Of a DNA stretch of 64,000 nucleotides, positions 18,343 through 26,312 are shown one piece after another. The position numbers and the translations under genes were made by a program. Under the pieces are notes generated by a model that was not told where the DNA came from, did no database searches, and saw only the letters and a list, made by a program, of their open reading frames with translations. This DNA is from Alphaproteobacteria bacterium. Lineage in GTDB: Bacteria > Pseudomonadota > Alphaproteobacteria > SMXQ01. How positions within the stretch are numbered: position 1 is the stretch's first letter; each line of letters starts with the position of its first letter. The stretch covers positions 1 to 64,000 of the forward strand of contig WHSO01000006.1 in the NCBI GenBank assembly GCA_009380075.1, given 5' to 3'.

Positions 18343-19728
18343 ATGGGACGGTCGGGCGCATTTCGTTTGGGGGGACGCAGTGAGTTTGGGGCAACGCTTT
18401 CCATTGCGGTGCTTTTGGCGGCTTGGGGCGTTCCGCTCGCGCCGGCCTACGGCAATGATGGGACCGACGGCGTCCAGGTATCGGAGGGGCCGCAGCCGCC
18501 CGAGCAGGTGGCCCAGGCCGCGATCGAGGTGCCTTCGCGCATCACCACGGTGCCGCGCGGCCAGACCGTCGAGGAGCGCCGCCGTCCGGATCTCGATCCC
18601 CTTGGCGTCCAGGTCGGCACGTTCACGCTCTTGCCATCCATCGGCCTGGAAGAGCAGTACAACGACAATATTTTCGCCACCGAAAACAATACCATCGACG
18701 ATTTCATCACCCGCCTCCTGCCGCGGGCCAGGCTTCGTTCGAACTGGAACAATCACAGCCTCTCGGTTTACGGCAATGCCGACATCGGGCGCTATGCCGA
18801 TAACGGCAACGAGGATTACGAGGACTACACGGCGGGGGCGAACGGCCGGCTTACCATCCTCCGCGACACCTGGCTGCAAGCCCAGGTCGAACATCAGCGA
18901 CGGCACGAGGACCGCGGTTCGCCCGATGATGTCGGTGGTATCGAGCCGACAATCTACGGCGCTACGCTCGGCCAGTTGACCGGGTTTCACCGCCTGAACC
19001 GCCTGAACTTCACGTTGAGCGGCACGGTCGAGCGCCTCGATTTCGACGATGTTGCCACGGGCGGCGGCGGGATCATAAACAACGACGACCGCGACCGTTA
19101 CGAAATGGAAACCTCTCTGCGGGTCGGCTACGAAGTGGTCCCGAACTACGAGGCCTTCGTCCGCGGCGGCTACCTGAAGCGCACCTACGACGATATCTCA
19201 GACAACGGGCTTGACCGGGACAACAACGGCTACGAAATCGTGGCCGGCATCTCGGTCGATTTCGGCGGCATCACCTTCGGCGATTTCTTCGCCGGCTACC
19301 GGACGCAGGAATATGACGATCCCGCGTTGGATAGCGTCAGCGGCCCGTCCGTCGGTGGCGAAATCACCTGGAACGTGACGCCGCTCACGACCATCATCGG
19401 CACCCTGAGCCGGACGATTGAGGAATCGACCAACGGCGACGGCATGGGCAATTTCGCCTCGGGCCGGTTCCTGACCGCCGCCGGGGTCAGCGCCCAGCAC
19501 GAATTGCGGCGCAACCTGCTCCTGGGGGCGAACATCGGCTACCAAAACGACGATTACGAAGGAATTTCCCGGACCGATGAGACCTTCCGGTTCGGTGTCA
19601 ACGCCAATTACATGATGTATCGCAACCTGTATATTCGCGGCGGCTACACCGTGCGGTCCAGAGATGCGGAAATTGGTACGGACTATGTCGAAAACGTCGT
19701 CTTCGTGCGGTTGCAGGCTCAGTATTGA
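18343..19728 (+). CDS. Outer-membrane beta-barrel protein of the polysaccharide export operon
   Basis: 461 residues from ATG 18343, with GAGGGTGAT directly upstream. A signal peptide (hydrophobic TLSIAVLLAAWGVPLAPAYG) is followed by a Gln/Pro-rich linker and then, from about residue 95, alternating hydrophobic/polar strands with many aromatic ends (EEQYNDNIFATENN, HSLSVYGNADIGRYADN) up to the C-terminal aromatic VFVRLQAQY, a typical outer-membrane insertion signal. The pattern fits the 'beta-barrel porin 2' group often encoded next to Wza and Wzc homologues. It probably helps the polymer cross or attach to the outer membrane. It is followed 49 bases later by the GumB-like gene. Confidence 0.8.
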   Translation: MGRSGAFRLGGRSEFGATLSIAVLLAAWGVPLAPAYGNDGTDGVQVSEGPQPPEQVAQAAIEVPSRITTVPRGQTVEERRRPDLDPLGVQVGTFTLLPSIGLEEQYNDNIFATENNTIDDFITRLLPRARLRSNWNNHSLSVYGNADIGRYADNGNEDYEDYTAGANGRLTILRDTWLQAQVEHQRRHEDRGSPDDVGGIEPTIYGATLGQLTGFHRLNRLNFTLSGTVERLDFDDVATGGGGIINNDDRDRYEMETSLRVGYEVVPNYEAFVRGGYLKRTYDDISDNGLDRDNNGYEIVAGISVDFGGITFGDFFAGYRTQEYDDPALDSVSGPSVGGEITWNVTPLTTIIGTLSRTIEESTNGDGMGNFASGRFLTAAGVSAQHELRRNLLLGANIGYQNDDYEGISRTDETFRFGVNANYMMYRNLYIRGGYTVRSRDAEIGTDYVENVVFVRLQAQY

Positions 19729-19777
19729 TACCCCGGAGCTGCGGAGAGAATTCCCATCGCGGTTCAAGAGTTCGACC

Positions 19778-20383
19778 ATGTCGGTACTGACGGACGTTCG
19801 TAAGAAGGGTTTCAGGATGGCCGTGGCCGGTATTTTCGGCCTCCTGGTCGTGGCAATGGTGTCACTCGCGTCGGCGGGTCCGGCCATGGCGCAAGCCCCG
19901 GTGCCGTCTCCGAAGGCGGAGCAGGACGTCAGCTATACCCTTGACTCCGGCGATCGTGTCCGCTTGATGGTGTTCGGCCAGAAAGAATTGTCTGGGGACT
20001 TCGTGGTCACCGGAAATGGCACCCTGTCCCTGCCCCTGATCGGCGAGGTCGCCGTCAAAGGTCTGACCTTGCGTCAGACCGAGGCCGCGATCATCAATAA
20101 GCTGCAGCCGGACTTCCTCAAGAATCCGCGGGTGAGCGCCGAGGTCATCAATTATCGCCCCTTCTACATCATCGGTGAGGTGAAAAACCCCGGTACGTAC
20201 CCCTACGTCAACGGCATGCGTATCGTTAACGCCGTCGCCATCGCCGGGGGGTACACCTATCGTGCCAACGAGAGGGAGATGCGCATTACCCGGGCCAAGG
20301 GCGACGGCAAGCCCGAGCGCGTCAGGCCCGATACCCTCGTGCTGCCCGGCGACGTCGTCGAGGTAACGGAGCGGTATTTCTGA
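19778..20383 (+). CDS. Polysaccharide export protein (GumB/Wza-like, short form)
   Basis: 201 residues from ATG 19778; ATG 19817 is a plausible alternative with AGAAGGG upstream. A signal peptide ends near AGPAMAQA with no lipobox cysteine. The poly-export domain follows (YTLDSGDRVRLMVFGQ, NGTLSLPLIGEVAVKGLTL), then one SLBB domain (YIIGEVKNPGTYPYVNGMRI, AIAGGYTYRANE). It lacks the long C-terminal helix of Escherichia coli Wza and matches GumB in size. It should form the periplasmic/outer-membrane ring that receives polymer from the GumC-like co-polymerase encoded next. Confidence 0.9.
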   Translation: MSVLTDVRKKGFRMAVAGIFGLLVVAMVSLASAGPAMAQAPVPSPKAEQDVSYTLDSGDRVRLMVFGQKELSGDFVVTGNGTLSLPLIGEVAVKGLTLRQTEAAIINKLQPDFLKNPRVSAEVINYRPFYIIGEVKNPGTYPYVNGMRIVNAVAIAGGYTYRANEREMRITRAKGDGKPERVRPDTLVLPGDVVEVTERYF

Positions 20384-20598
20384 TCGACCCTCAATTTGCC
20401 TGGGGGGACGGCAATTCCAGGGGCTTTTCAGTCTCTCGGGCTGGGGACGCGGGCGCCAAGGAGCCCTCGGGATGTCACACCAAGCCTAAAATCCGAAGAC
20501 ACGCGGGATAACGGCGAATGCCTCGAATCCCTGATGTTCCCGATTTCACCATCGGGTAATATGCCTACAATGTAGGGCGACAAGAATGCAGGATCAGC

Positions 20599-22971
20599 AT
20601 GGCAATCATATTAGGCAGGAAGCCCGTTCCCATGGCACCCGATGACGTCAGCAGGCCTGCAGCGCCCTCTTCCATAAGTTTCGGGCCGCTCGACATTCGT
20701 GAAATCGTCCGCGTGCTCCGGCGGGGAATCTGGGTCATCGCCTGGTCGATCGCCTTCTTCCTCGCGTTGGGAGCGACGTTCATTTTCTCGATCGTTCCCC
20801 AGTACACGGCTTCGGCTTTCGTCGAGATCAATCCCCGGCAGGCGCAGATCCTGAACTTCAAGGATTTGATGAGCACCGTGCAGACGGACTCGTCCACGAT
20901 CGGCACCGAAATCGAGATTCTTCGTTCGCGCAATCTTGCCGATAGAGCCGTCCAGAAGCTGAACCTCTTTGTCCTGCCCGAGTTCAATGAGGCCCTGCGC
21001 GCGCCCTCGATCCCCAGGGGCATAATCGGATGGGTGAAAGACTCCGTTTCGAATGCGACGGCGTACCTCGACACGTGGCTCGGCTTCGGGGATGCGAAGC
21101 CGGGCGCGACGTCGGGCAGTTCGGCACCCGTGACGTCGGAGTTCACCGACCTGCCGTTGCTGAGCTACTTCCGCGATCGGGATCAAAAGCATCAAGAATT
21201 TGCAGCCATCGCGGAGCAGGAGCGGACCAACGTCGTCGATACGTATCTGAGGAAGCTGCAGGTGGTGCCGCTGAGCCGCTCCCGCGTGATCGGCATTTCC
21301 TTCAGTTCGGAGAATCCGCGGACCGCGGCGACGATCGTCAATACCACGGCCGATCTCTACATCGTGTCGCAGCTCGAAGCGAAGTACGAGGCGGCGAAGC
21401 GGGCGAATACCTGGCTGAGCGACCGGATCGCCGAGCTTCGGCGCGACGTCGGAAACGCGGAGCGGGCGGTGGAGGTGTTCCGCAACAAGTCCGGCCTCAC
21501 CCGGGGCAAGGGCACGGCGACACTCGTCGACGAACAGTTGACCGACTTGAACTCCCGCTACATCCAGCAGCGAACTCTCCTTGGTGCGGCAATTGCGCGT
21601 ATGCGTCAGGCCGAGGACCTGCTCAAGTCCCCGCGCGGCATCGAGACCGCGGCCGCAGTCCTCAATTCGCAAACGATCCGGGACCTGATCCGCGAGGAAA
21701 GCCAAGTCAACAGGACGATGGTGGAGCTGTCGAACGAGTACGGCGACAAGCACCCGAAGATGATCAATGCCCAGACCCAGCAGGTTCAAATTCGCCGGAA
21801 AATCCGGTTCGAGATGGAAAAGATCATCCAGGGGCTGCGCAACGAAGTGGCGGTCGCGCGCGGCGCCGTGCAGCAACTGAAGAACGAGCTCGATACCTCC
21901 CGCACGAAAGTTGCGGCGCTCGATTCGGCCCAGATTCAGCTCCGTGCCCTGGAACGGGAGGCTAACGCATCCCGTCTGTTGCTGGAACAGTTGCTGTCGC
22001 GGTCGAAGGAGCTCGCGACCCAGACCGACTTCCAGCAGCCGGACGCGACGCTCATCACCAAGGCGCCGATCCCGGACAGGCCGACCTATCCCAAGACCGG
22101 CCTGATGTTCATCCTCCTGTTCACCCTGGGAACGACCGTCGGCATCTATGGCGCGTTCCTGGCGGACCGTGTCGATCACGGCTATCGCAGCGCCGACGAG
22201 ATCACGCGGGAACTGGGCGTTGTCGCGCTCGGCCTGATCCCGGCCATCAGCCAGCTGAAGTCCCGCGGCAAGGGGCCGCAGGACTATTGCGTCGAGAACC
22301 CCACCTCGGCCTATGCGGAAGCGCTGCGAAGTCTGCATACCAACATGCTGCTGGCGGACGTCGGAAACCGCCCCGGCGTGGTCCTGGTCACCTCCGCCCT
22401 GCCGAACGAAGGCAAGAGCTCGATCGTCGTGTCGCTCGCCCGCGTGCTGGCGGGTGCCGGACGCGCCGTTGTCGTGGTCGACTGCGACCTGCGCCGGCCC
22501 ACGGTCCACGGATTGTTCGGGGCGAAGGACGGGCCCGGCCTGGTCGAATGCGTGACCGGCAAGGCTTCGCTCGATCATGTGATCCAGGAAGACAAGCAGA
22601 CCTCGGTGCATTTCATCCGGGCGGGCGAACGGTCCACCAATTCGCCGGACATCTTTGACTCGGTCGCCTTCCAGCAGCTGCTGAAGACGCTGTCGCGGAA
22701 CTACGACATGGTTCTGCTGGATTCGCCGCCGGTTCTCGCGGTGTCCGATACGCTGTTCCTGGCCCGGCTCGCCAACAAGACCGTCCTGGTGGTCCGTTGG
22801 GCGCGGACACGGCGGGCCATGGCCTCGCTGGCGCTGAAGAAGTTGATTGATGCGCGCGCGAATATCGCGGGTGTCCTGCTGTCGCGGGTCGATATCGAGG
22901 GCCACGCTCAGTATGGCTTCAGCGACTCGGGCACCTATTCCGGCGCCATGAAGAAGTACTACACGGGCTGA
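20599..22971 (+). CDS. Polysaccharide co-polymerase with tyrosine autokinase domain (GumC/Wzc-like)
   Basis: 790 residues from ATG 20599 with AGGA upstream. A Wzz domain starts near residue 33 with a membrane helix (about 44-68, VIAWSIAFFLALGATFIF); a long coiled-coil periplasmic part (about 240-470) and a second helix (GLMFILLFTLGTTVGIYGAFL) follow. The cytoplasmic kinase domain has Walker A SALPNEGKSS (about 597-606), Walker A' VVVVDCDLRRP and Walker B MVLLDSPPV, and the protein ends in a tyrosine-containing tail (QYGFSDSGTYSG, MKKYYTG), the usual autophosphorylation cluster. Xanthomonas GumC lacks the kinase, so this protein is closer to a Wzc/ExoP fusion. It controls chain length and export. 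Confidence 0.93.
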   Translation: MAIILGRKPVPMAPDDVSRPAAPSSISFGPLDIREIVRVLRRGIWVIAWSIAFFLALGATFIFSIVPQYTASAFVEINPRQAQILNFKDLMSTVQTDSSTIGTEIEILRSRNLADRAVQKLNLFVLPEFNEALRAPSIPRGIIGWVKDSVSNATAYLDTWLGFGDAKPGATSGSSAPVTSEFTDLPLLSYFRDRDQKHQEFAAIAEQERTNVVDTYLRKLQVVPLSRSRVIGISFSSENPRTAATIVNTTADLYIVSQLEAKYEAAKRANTWLSDRIAELRRDVGNAERAVEVFRNKSGLTRGKGTATLVDEQLTDLNSRYIQQRTLLGAAIARMRQAEDLLKSPRGIETAAAVLNSQTIRDLIREESQVNRTMVELSNEYGDKHPKMINAQTQQVQIRRKIRFEMEKIIQGLRNEVAVARGAVQQLKNELDTSRTKVAALDSAQIQLRALEREANASRLLLEQLLSRSKELATQTDFQQPDATLITKAPIPDRPTYPKTGLMFILLFTLGTTVGIYGAFLADRVDHGYRSADEITRELGVVALGLIPAISQLKSRGKGPQDYCVENPTSAYAEALRSLHTNMLLADVGNRPGVVLVTSALPNEGKSSIVVSLARVLAGAGRAVVVVDCDLRRPTVHGLFGAKDGPGLVECVTGKASLDHVIQEDKQTSVHFIRAGERSTNSPDIFDSVAFQQLLKTLSRNYDMVLLDSPPVLAVSDTLFLARLANKTVLVVRWARTRRAMASLALKKLIDARANIAGVLLSRVDIEGHAQYGFSDSGTYSGAMKKYYTG

Positions 22972-23336
22972 CCACGTTTCCGCTCCCTTCGGCCTCGGCG
23001 TGATGCGACCGTACCGGTTGCCGACGACCCGGCCGGTGTTCTTCCCGGCGGGCATGGCCCCCTGCATCGTGAGCGAATTGCCGTACCCCCTTCGGGACGT
23101 GCGGTGCCCTTGAAACCAGTGGGCGTGATCGCGTGTGGGGGAACGCAGGGTCGATGAAATGCCTGTGTGCCCTGCTTTCAATTCACATTGCAGAAACTTT
23201 TAATTAAGTACGTTGAAATTCCAGTATTGCCACGAGCTGAATTTCGGCGCCGCGTGTTAACGCCTTCTTAAAGAAGTCCGATGCAGACTCCGATCATCGA
23301 TGAAGCTGACAACTTCATATCGGAGCATCTGGCCAA
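22972..23336. other. Gap between gumC-like gene and a small membrane-protein gene
   Basis: 365 bases with no convincing gene. The stretch at about 23175-23235 is AT-rich (ACTTTTAATTAAGTACG) and is a likely promoter area for the small gene that follows. No terminator directly follows the gumC-like stop. Confidence 0.4.
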
Positions 23337-23501
23337 ATGTTTATGCTTCCCAATGACGCCAAGCGGCTCTATGCGCCGGAAGGCATAGCGCCGGAATCGG
23401 CTCCCCACAAGTGGAGCGCCCGGAAAACGCTGGTGTTCTTGACGTCGACATCCTGCATTCTCTGGGCGATCATCATCTCCACCTTCACGCACGTCTTCTA
23501 A
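23337..23501 (+). CDS. Small single-pass membrane protein (54 residues)
   Basis: ATG 23337 (a second ATG at 23343) to TAA 23501, with CGGAGCA about 10 bases upstream. It encodes a charged/proline-containing N-terminal part (MLPNDAKRLYAPEGIAPES), a basic stretch (HKWSARKTL) and a single hydrophobic helix of about 20 residues (LVFLTSTSCILWAIIISTF) ending THVF. The positive-inside pattern predicts the N-terminus in the cytoplasm. It follows the gumC-like gene on the same strand and is closed by two strong hairpins, which suggests its own transcript or the end of the export operon. I know no family name; a regulator or accessory of the export complex is a guess. Confidence 0.6.
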   Translation: MFMLPNDAKRLYAPEGIAPESAPHKWSARKTLVFLTSTSCILWAIIISTFTHVF

Positions 23502-23541
23502 AGCACGTTTCCCGCGGGTTGAATCAATTTTCGGATTCGTC

Positions 23542-23614
23542 ATCGCCCTCCCCCGATCAAGTCGGGGGATCACCGGGCGATCAACTGAGTGGATGCCCCA
23601 CCTGCCTGGGGCAT
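23542..23614. terminator. Two successive GC-rich hairpins
   Basis: First hairpin: CCCCCGA (23550-23556) / TCGGGGG (23562-23568) with loop TCAAG, itself enclosed by an outer pair ATCGCCC (23542-23548) / GGGCGAT (23574-23580). Second hairpin: ATGCCCCA (23593-23600) / TGGGGCAT (23607-23614) with loop CCTGCC. They lie 40-110 bases after the small membrane-protein stop. Neither has a clean T-run, so they may be REP-like palindromes or Rho-assisted terminators that close the polysaccharide locus. The rest of 23502-23798 holds no gene I can support. Confidence 0.5.
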
Positions 23615-23798
23615 GATGTTTCAACGTTAGGGCAACACTCTCTGGCGGCAGTGGCACGCCCGCACCGTAGCCCGCGCCCGCCTGCCGGTGACCCAGACGA
23701 CGGGCCCTCCCTTCACGTATCATCCGTCCCGTAACGGTCCCCATCCGTGCGAAGTGGCGATGAACCCCGGCATGTGCGCCGCCGGCGGCACGGGCGTC

Positions 23799-24914
23799 CT
23801 AGGCCTCGATCACGGCGCCGGCGCGCATCTTCTGCGCATCGAAGGTGATGAGGTCGTTGCCCTGCGGACCGCGCATGACCCCCGGCGGATCTTCGCCACG
23901 TTCCACGGTACGGATGGCGTCGTCCAGCATCTTGCGGAAGATGGCAACGCCGGTGTCGGAGGTGGCCAGCGTCTCGCCCGTCCGCGGCGCGATGACGCCC
24001 TGGCTTTCCTGGGCGGCGCGGTCCTGGTCGCGGGAATGCAGGCCCCACCACTCGTCCTCCATCCGGTCGTAGACGCCGCGCACGCGCGACTTCAGGCCTT
24101 CGTTGGTGATGGTTTCGGGCGTGCCGCGCGCCTCGCGCCCGCGGATGAAGAAGGTCATGGTCTTTTCGTCGTCCACCGGCACGCGGAAGCGGAGGATATG
24201 GCTCGGGTTGTCGCCGACCCGGGCGCCGAAATAGCGGCTGTTGGCCGGGAACAGGAAATGCGACACCTTGGCGAAGCCGTTGGGGACCCTGAAGGCGGCG
24301 CGGACCCCGTACCAGGTGCGTTCCCATTCCACGTCCGGGCGCTGCAGCGCGACGTCGGGATAGACGCTGGCGTGCAGGGCGATGGAATGCATCTGGTCGA
24401 CGGCGTTCTCGGCGCGCTGCATCCAGTTGCAATGCTCTTCGAAGGCACCGATGACGCGCGTCAGCCCGTCGCGGAACAAGAGGTCGTAAGCGGGGAACTC
24501 CGGCGCCGGCTCGGGGCCCATGTAGGCGAAGACCAGGCCCGCGACCTCGCGCGCCGGGTAGGTCCTTGCCCGCACCTCGCGCTTCAGCGGCGTATCGTCG
24601 GGCTCCGCCGGCATGTCGAGGCACGCGCCGGTGCGGTCGAACTTCCAGCCGTGGTAGCAGCAGCGGATGCCGTCGCTTTCGACACGGCCGAGTTCCAGCC
24701 CGGCGCCGCGGTGCGGGCAGGCGCGCTCGATCAGCCCCAGCGCACCCGAACCGTCGCGGAAGAGGATGAGGCCTTCGCCGAGCACGCGCACCGGCACCGG
24801 TTTCGTCGCAACAGAGTCGGAGAACCAGACAGGCCACCAGTAGCGGCGCATGAGATTGCCCGCCGGCGTGCCGGGGCCGACCTGCGTAAACCGCCGGTTT
24901 TCATCAGGTGTCAT
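23799..24914 (-). CDS. Rieske [2Fe-2S] aromatic-ring oxygenase/O-demethylase-type alpha subunit (copy 1)
   Basis: 371 residues from ATG 24914 with GGAGGAG 8 bases upstream. The Rieske cluster motif is CPHRGAGLE ... CCYHGWKF (C-x-H and C-x2-H, about residues 66-90). The mononuclear iron site is AVDQMHSIALH (D-x2-H-x4-H, about residue 170). Layout and length match single-component terminal oxygenases of the phthalate/vanillate group, which need a separate ferredoxin reductase; none is encoded in this window. Substrate unknown. The gene is divergent from a paralogue across 199 bases, and the DNA coding for the Rieske part (24573-24770) is almost identical to that of the paralogue. Confidence 0.85.
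   Translation of the reverse strand: MTPDENRRFTQVGPGTPAGNLMRRYWWPVWFSDSVATKPVPVRVLGEGLILFRDGSGALGLIERACPHRGAGLELGRVESDGIRCCYHGWKFDRTGACLDMPAEPDDTPLKREVRARTYPAREVAGLVFAYMGPEPAPEFPAYDLLFRDGLTRVIGAFEEHCNWMQRAENAVDQMHSIALHASVYPDVALQRPDVEWERTWYGVRAAFRVPNGFAKVSHFLFPANSRYFGARVGDNPSHILRFRVPVDDEKTMTFFIRGREARGTPETITNEGLKSRVRGVYDRMEDEWWGLHSRDQDRAAQESQGVIAPRTGETLATSDTGVAIFRKMLDDAIRTVERGEDPPGVMRGPQGNDLITFDAQKMRAGAVIEA
24573..24770. repeat. Left arm of a 198-base inverted repeat (Rieske domain)
   Basis: This segment and 25261-25458 are reverse complements with about seven differences by eye over 198 bases. Both encode the iron-sulfur domain of the two divergent oxygenases. Outside the arms the two genes are clearly diverged, which points to gene conversion or strong selection acting on this segment only. 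Confidence 0.8.
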
Positions 24915-25113
24915 CGTATCGCTCCTCCCCGGAATTTGTGTTTTTCTACAGAGGGATATCTCCGTTCCCAACAGAAAAATTCTACCATGAATCACCCCAC
25001 CCCGCGCTAAGATTGACGTACATCGGCATCGCGACCGAAGAGTCGCCATCGGCCCGGAAAGGACGCTTTGCGTCTTAGGGTACGAAACATCAAATGCCGG
25101 AAGGGGGGTGACC

Positions 25114-26250
25114 ATGATGACGTCAGAACAGAATGAACGGCTGACCCGCGTCGGGCCGGGTACGCCGTGTGGCGACATGCTGCGGCGTTACTGGTGGCCC
25201 GTGGGATTTGGTTCCCACATCACATCCAAGCCCGTGCCGGTGCGCATCCTTGGCGAAGACCTCATCCTCTTCCGCGACGGTTCGGGTGCGCTGGGGCTGA
25301 TCGAGCGCGCCTGCCCGCACCGCGGCGCCGGGCTCGAACTCGGCCGTGTCGAAAGCGATGGCATCCGCTGCTGCTACCACGGCTGGAAGTTCGACCGTGC
25401 CGGCAACTGCCTCGACATGCCGGCGGAGCCCGACGATACGCCGCTGAAGCGCGAGGTGAAGGCGCGCACCTACCGCGCACAGGATCTGGCCGGGCTGGTC
25501 TTCGCCTACATGGGGCCGGATCCCATTCCGGAAATCCCGCCGTATGATCTTCTTGTGCGGGAGGATATGAACCGGGTGCTCTACTCCAAGGAGGAAAAGT
25601 GCAACTGGCTCCAGCGCGCGGAGAACGGCTGCGACCCCCACCACCTGATGGCGCTGCACGCGCCGGGCTATCCGCAGATCGCGCTCAAGCCCGCCACCGT
25701 CACCTGGGAAAAGACCTGGTACGGCTTCCGCCAGGAACAGCAGTATCCGGACAGCCTCTACAACGTCACCCATCAGATCTTCCCGTCCCACACGCGCCGC
25801 CTGGCGGCGCGTGTCGGCGACGACCCCAAGCACTATCTCAACTTGCGGGTGCCGGTAGACGACGTCACCACCATCACCTACTTCGTGCAGGCCGTCATCG
25901 CCGAACGGGGCCCCTACACGATCACGACCCACGACCACACGGCCTACGACTACATGGCCTACGAAGAGGTCAATGACGGCTGGTGGCGCATCCCCTCCCA
26001 CGAACAGGACCGCATCGCCCAGGAAAGCCAGGGGCGGATCGCCGACCGTTCGCGCGAGACGCTGGGCACCTCCGACCGGGGTATCGTCATGTTCCGGCGC
26101 AACCTGGAGGAGTCGATCTGCGCCGTGCAGGAGGGCCGCGATCCGGTGGGCGTCGTGCGCGACCGCACCCGCAATGACGTGATCCGCTTCGATGCCGGCA
26201 AGAACTTCTCGGGCGGTACCACCCGGCCCCCCGCCATCATCGCCACGTAA
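25114..26250 (+). CDS. Rieske [2Fe-2S] aromatic-ring oxygenase/O-demethylase-type alpha subunit (copy 2)
   Basis: 378 residues from ATG 25114, with AAGGGGGG just upstream; GTG 25108 and ATG 25117 are alternatives. The Rieske motif CPHRGAGLE ... CCYHGWKF is followed by the iron site GCDPHHLMALH (D-x2-H-x4-H). It differs from copy 1 mostly in the catalytic domain (for example YGFRQEQQYPDSLYNV against YGVRAAFRVPNGFAKV), so the two enzymes probably share a reductase but act on different substrates. A periplasmic binding protein gene follows 62 bases downstream and may be in the same transcript. Confidence 0.85.
   Translation: MMTSEQNERLTRVGPGTPCGDMLRRYWWPVGFGSHITSKPVPVRILGEDLILFRDGSGALGLIERACPHRGAGLELGRVESDGIRCCYHGWKFDRAGNCLDMPAEPDDTPLKREVKARTYRAQDLAGLVFAYMGPDPIPEIPPYDLLVREDMNRVLYSKEEKCNWLQRAENGCDPHHLMALHAPGYPQIALKPATVTWEKTWYGFRQEQQYPDSLYNVTHQIFPSHTRRLAARVGDDPKHYLNLRVPVDDVTTITYFVQAVIAERGPYTITTHDHTAYDYMAYEEVNDGWWRIPSHEQDRIAQESQGRIADRSRETLGTSDRGIVMFRRNLEESICAVQEGRDPVGVVRDRTRNDVIRFDAGKNFSGGTTRPPAIIAT
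25261..25458. repeat. Right arm of the 198-base inverted repeat (Rieske domain)
   Basis: Partner of 24573-24770; the spacer of about 490 bases contains both start regions. The near identity includes third codon positions, which argues for recent conversion or duplication rather than protein-level constraint alone. Confidence 0.8.
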
Positions 26251-26312
26251 GCTTTCCGGTTCCGTCAGGCGTTGTGTGCACGCGGCAATCACAAGACGCG
26301 AAGGAGACTTTC

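Noticed and set aside
20611-23181. 856-codon open frame on the minus strand
   Set aside because: It is antisense to the complete Wzc/GumC-like gene, has no family motif and an Arg/Gly/His-rich composition typical of GC-rich shadow frames.
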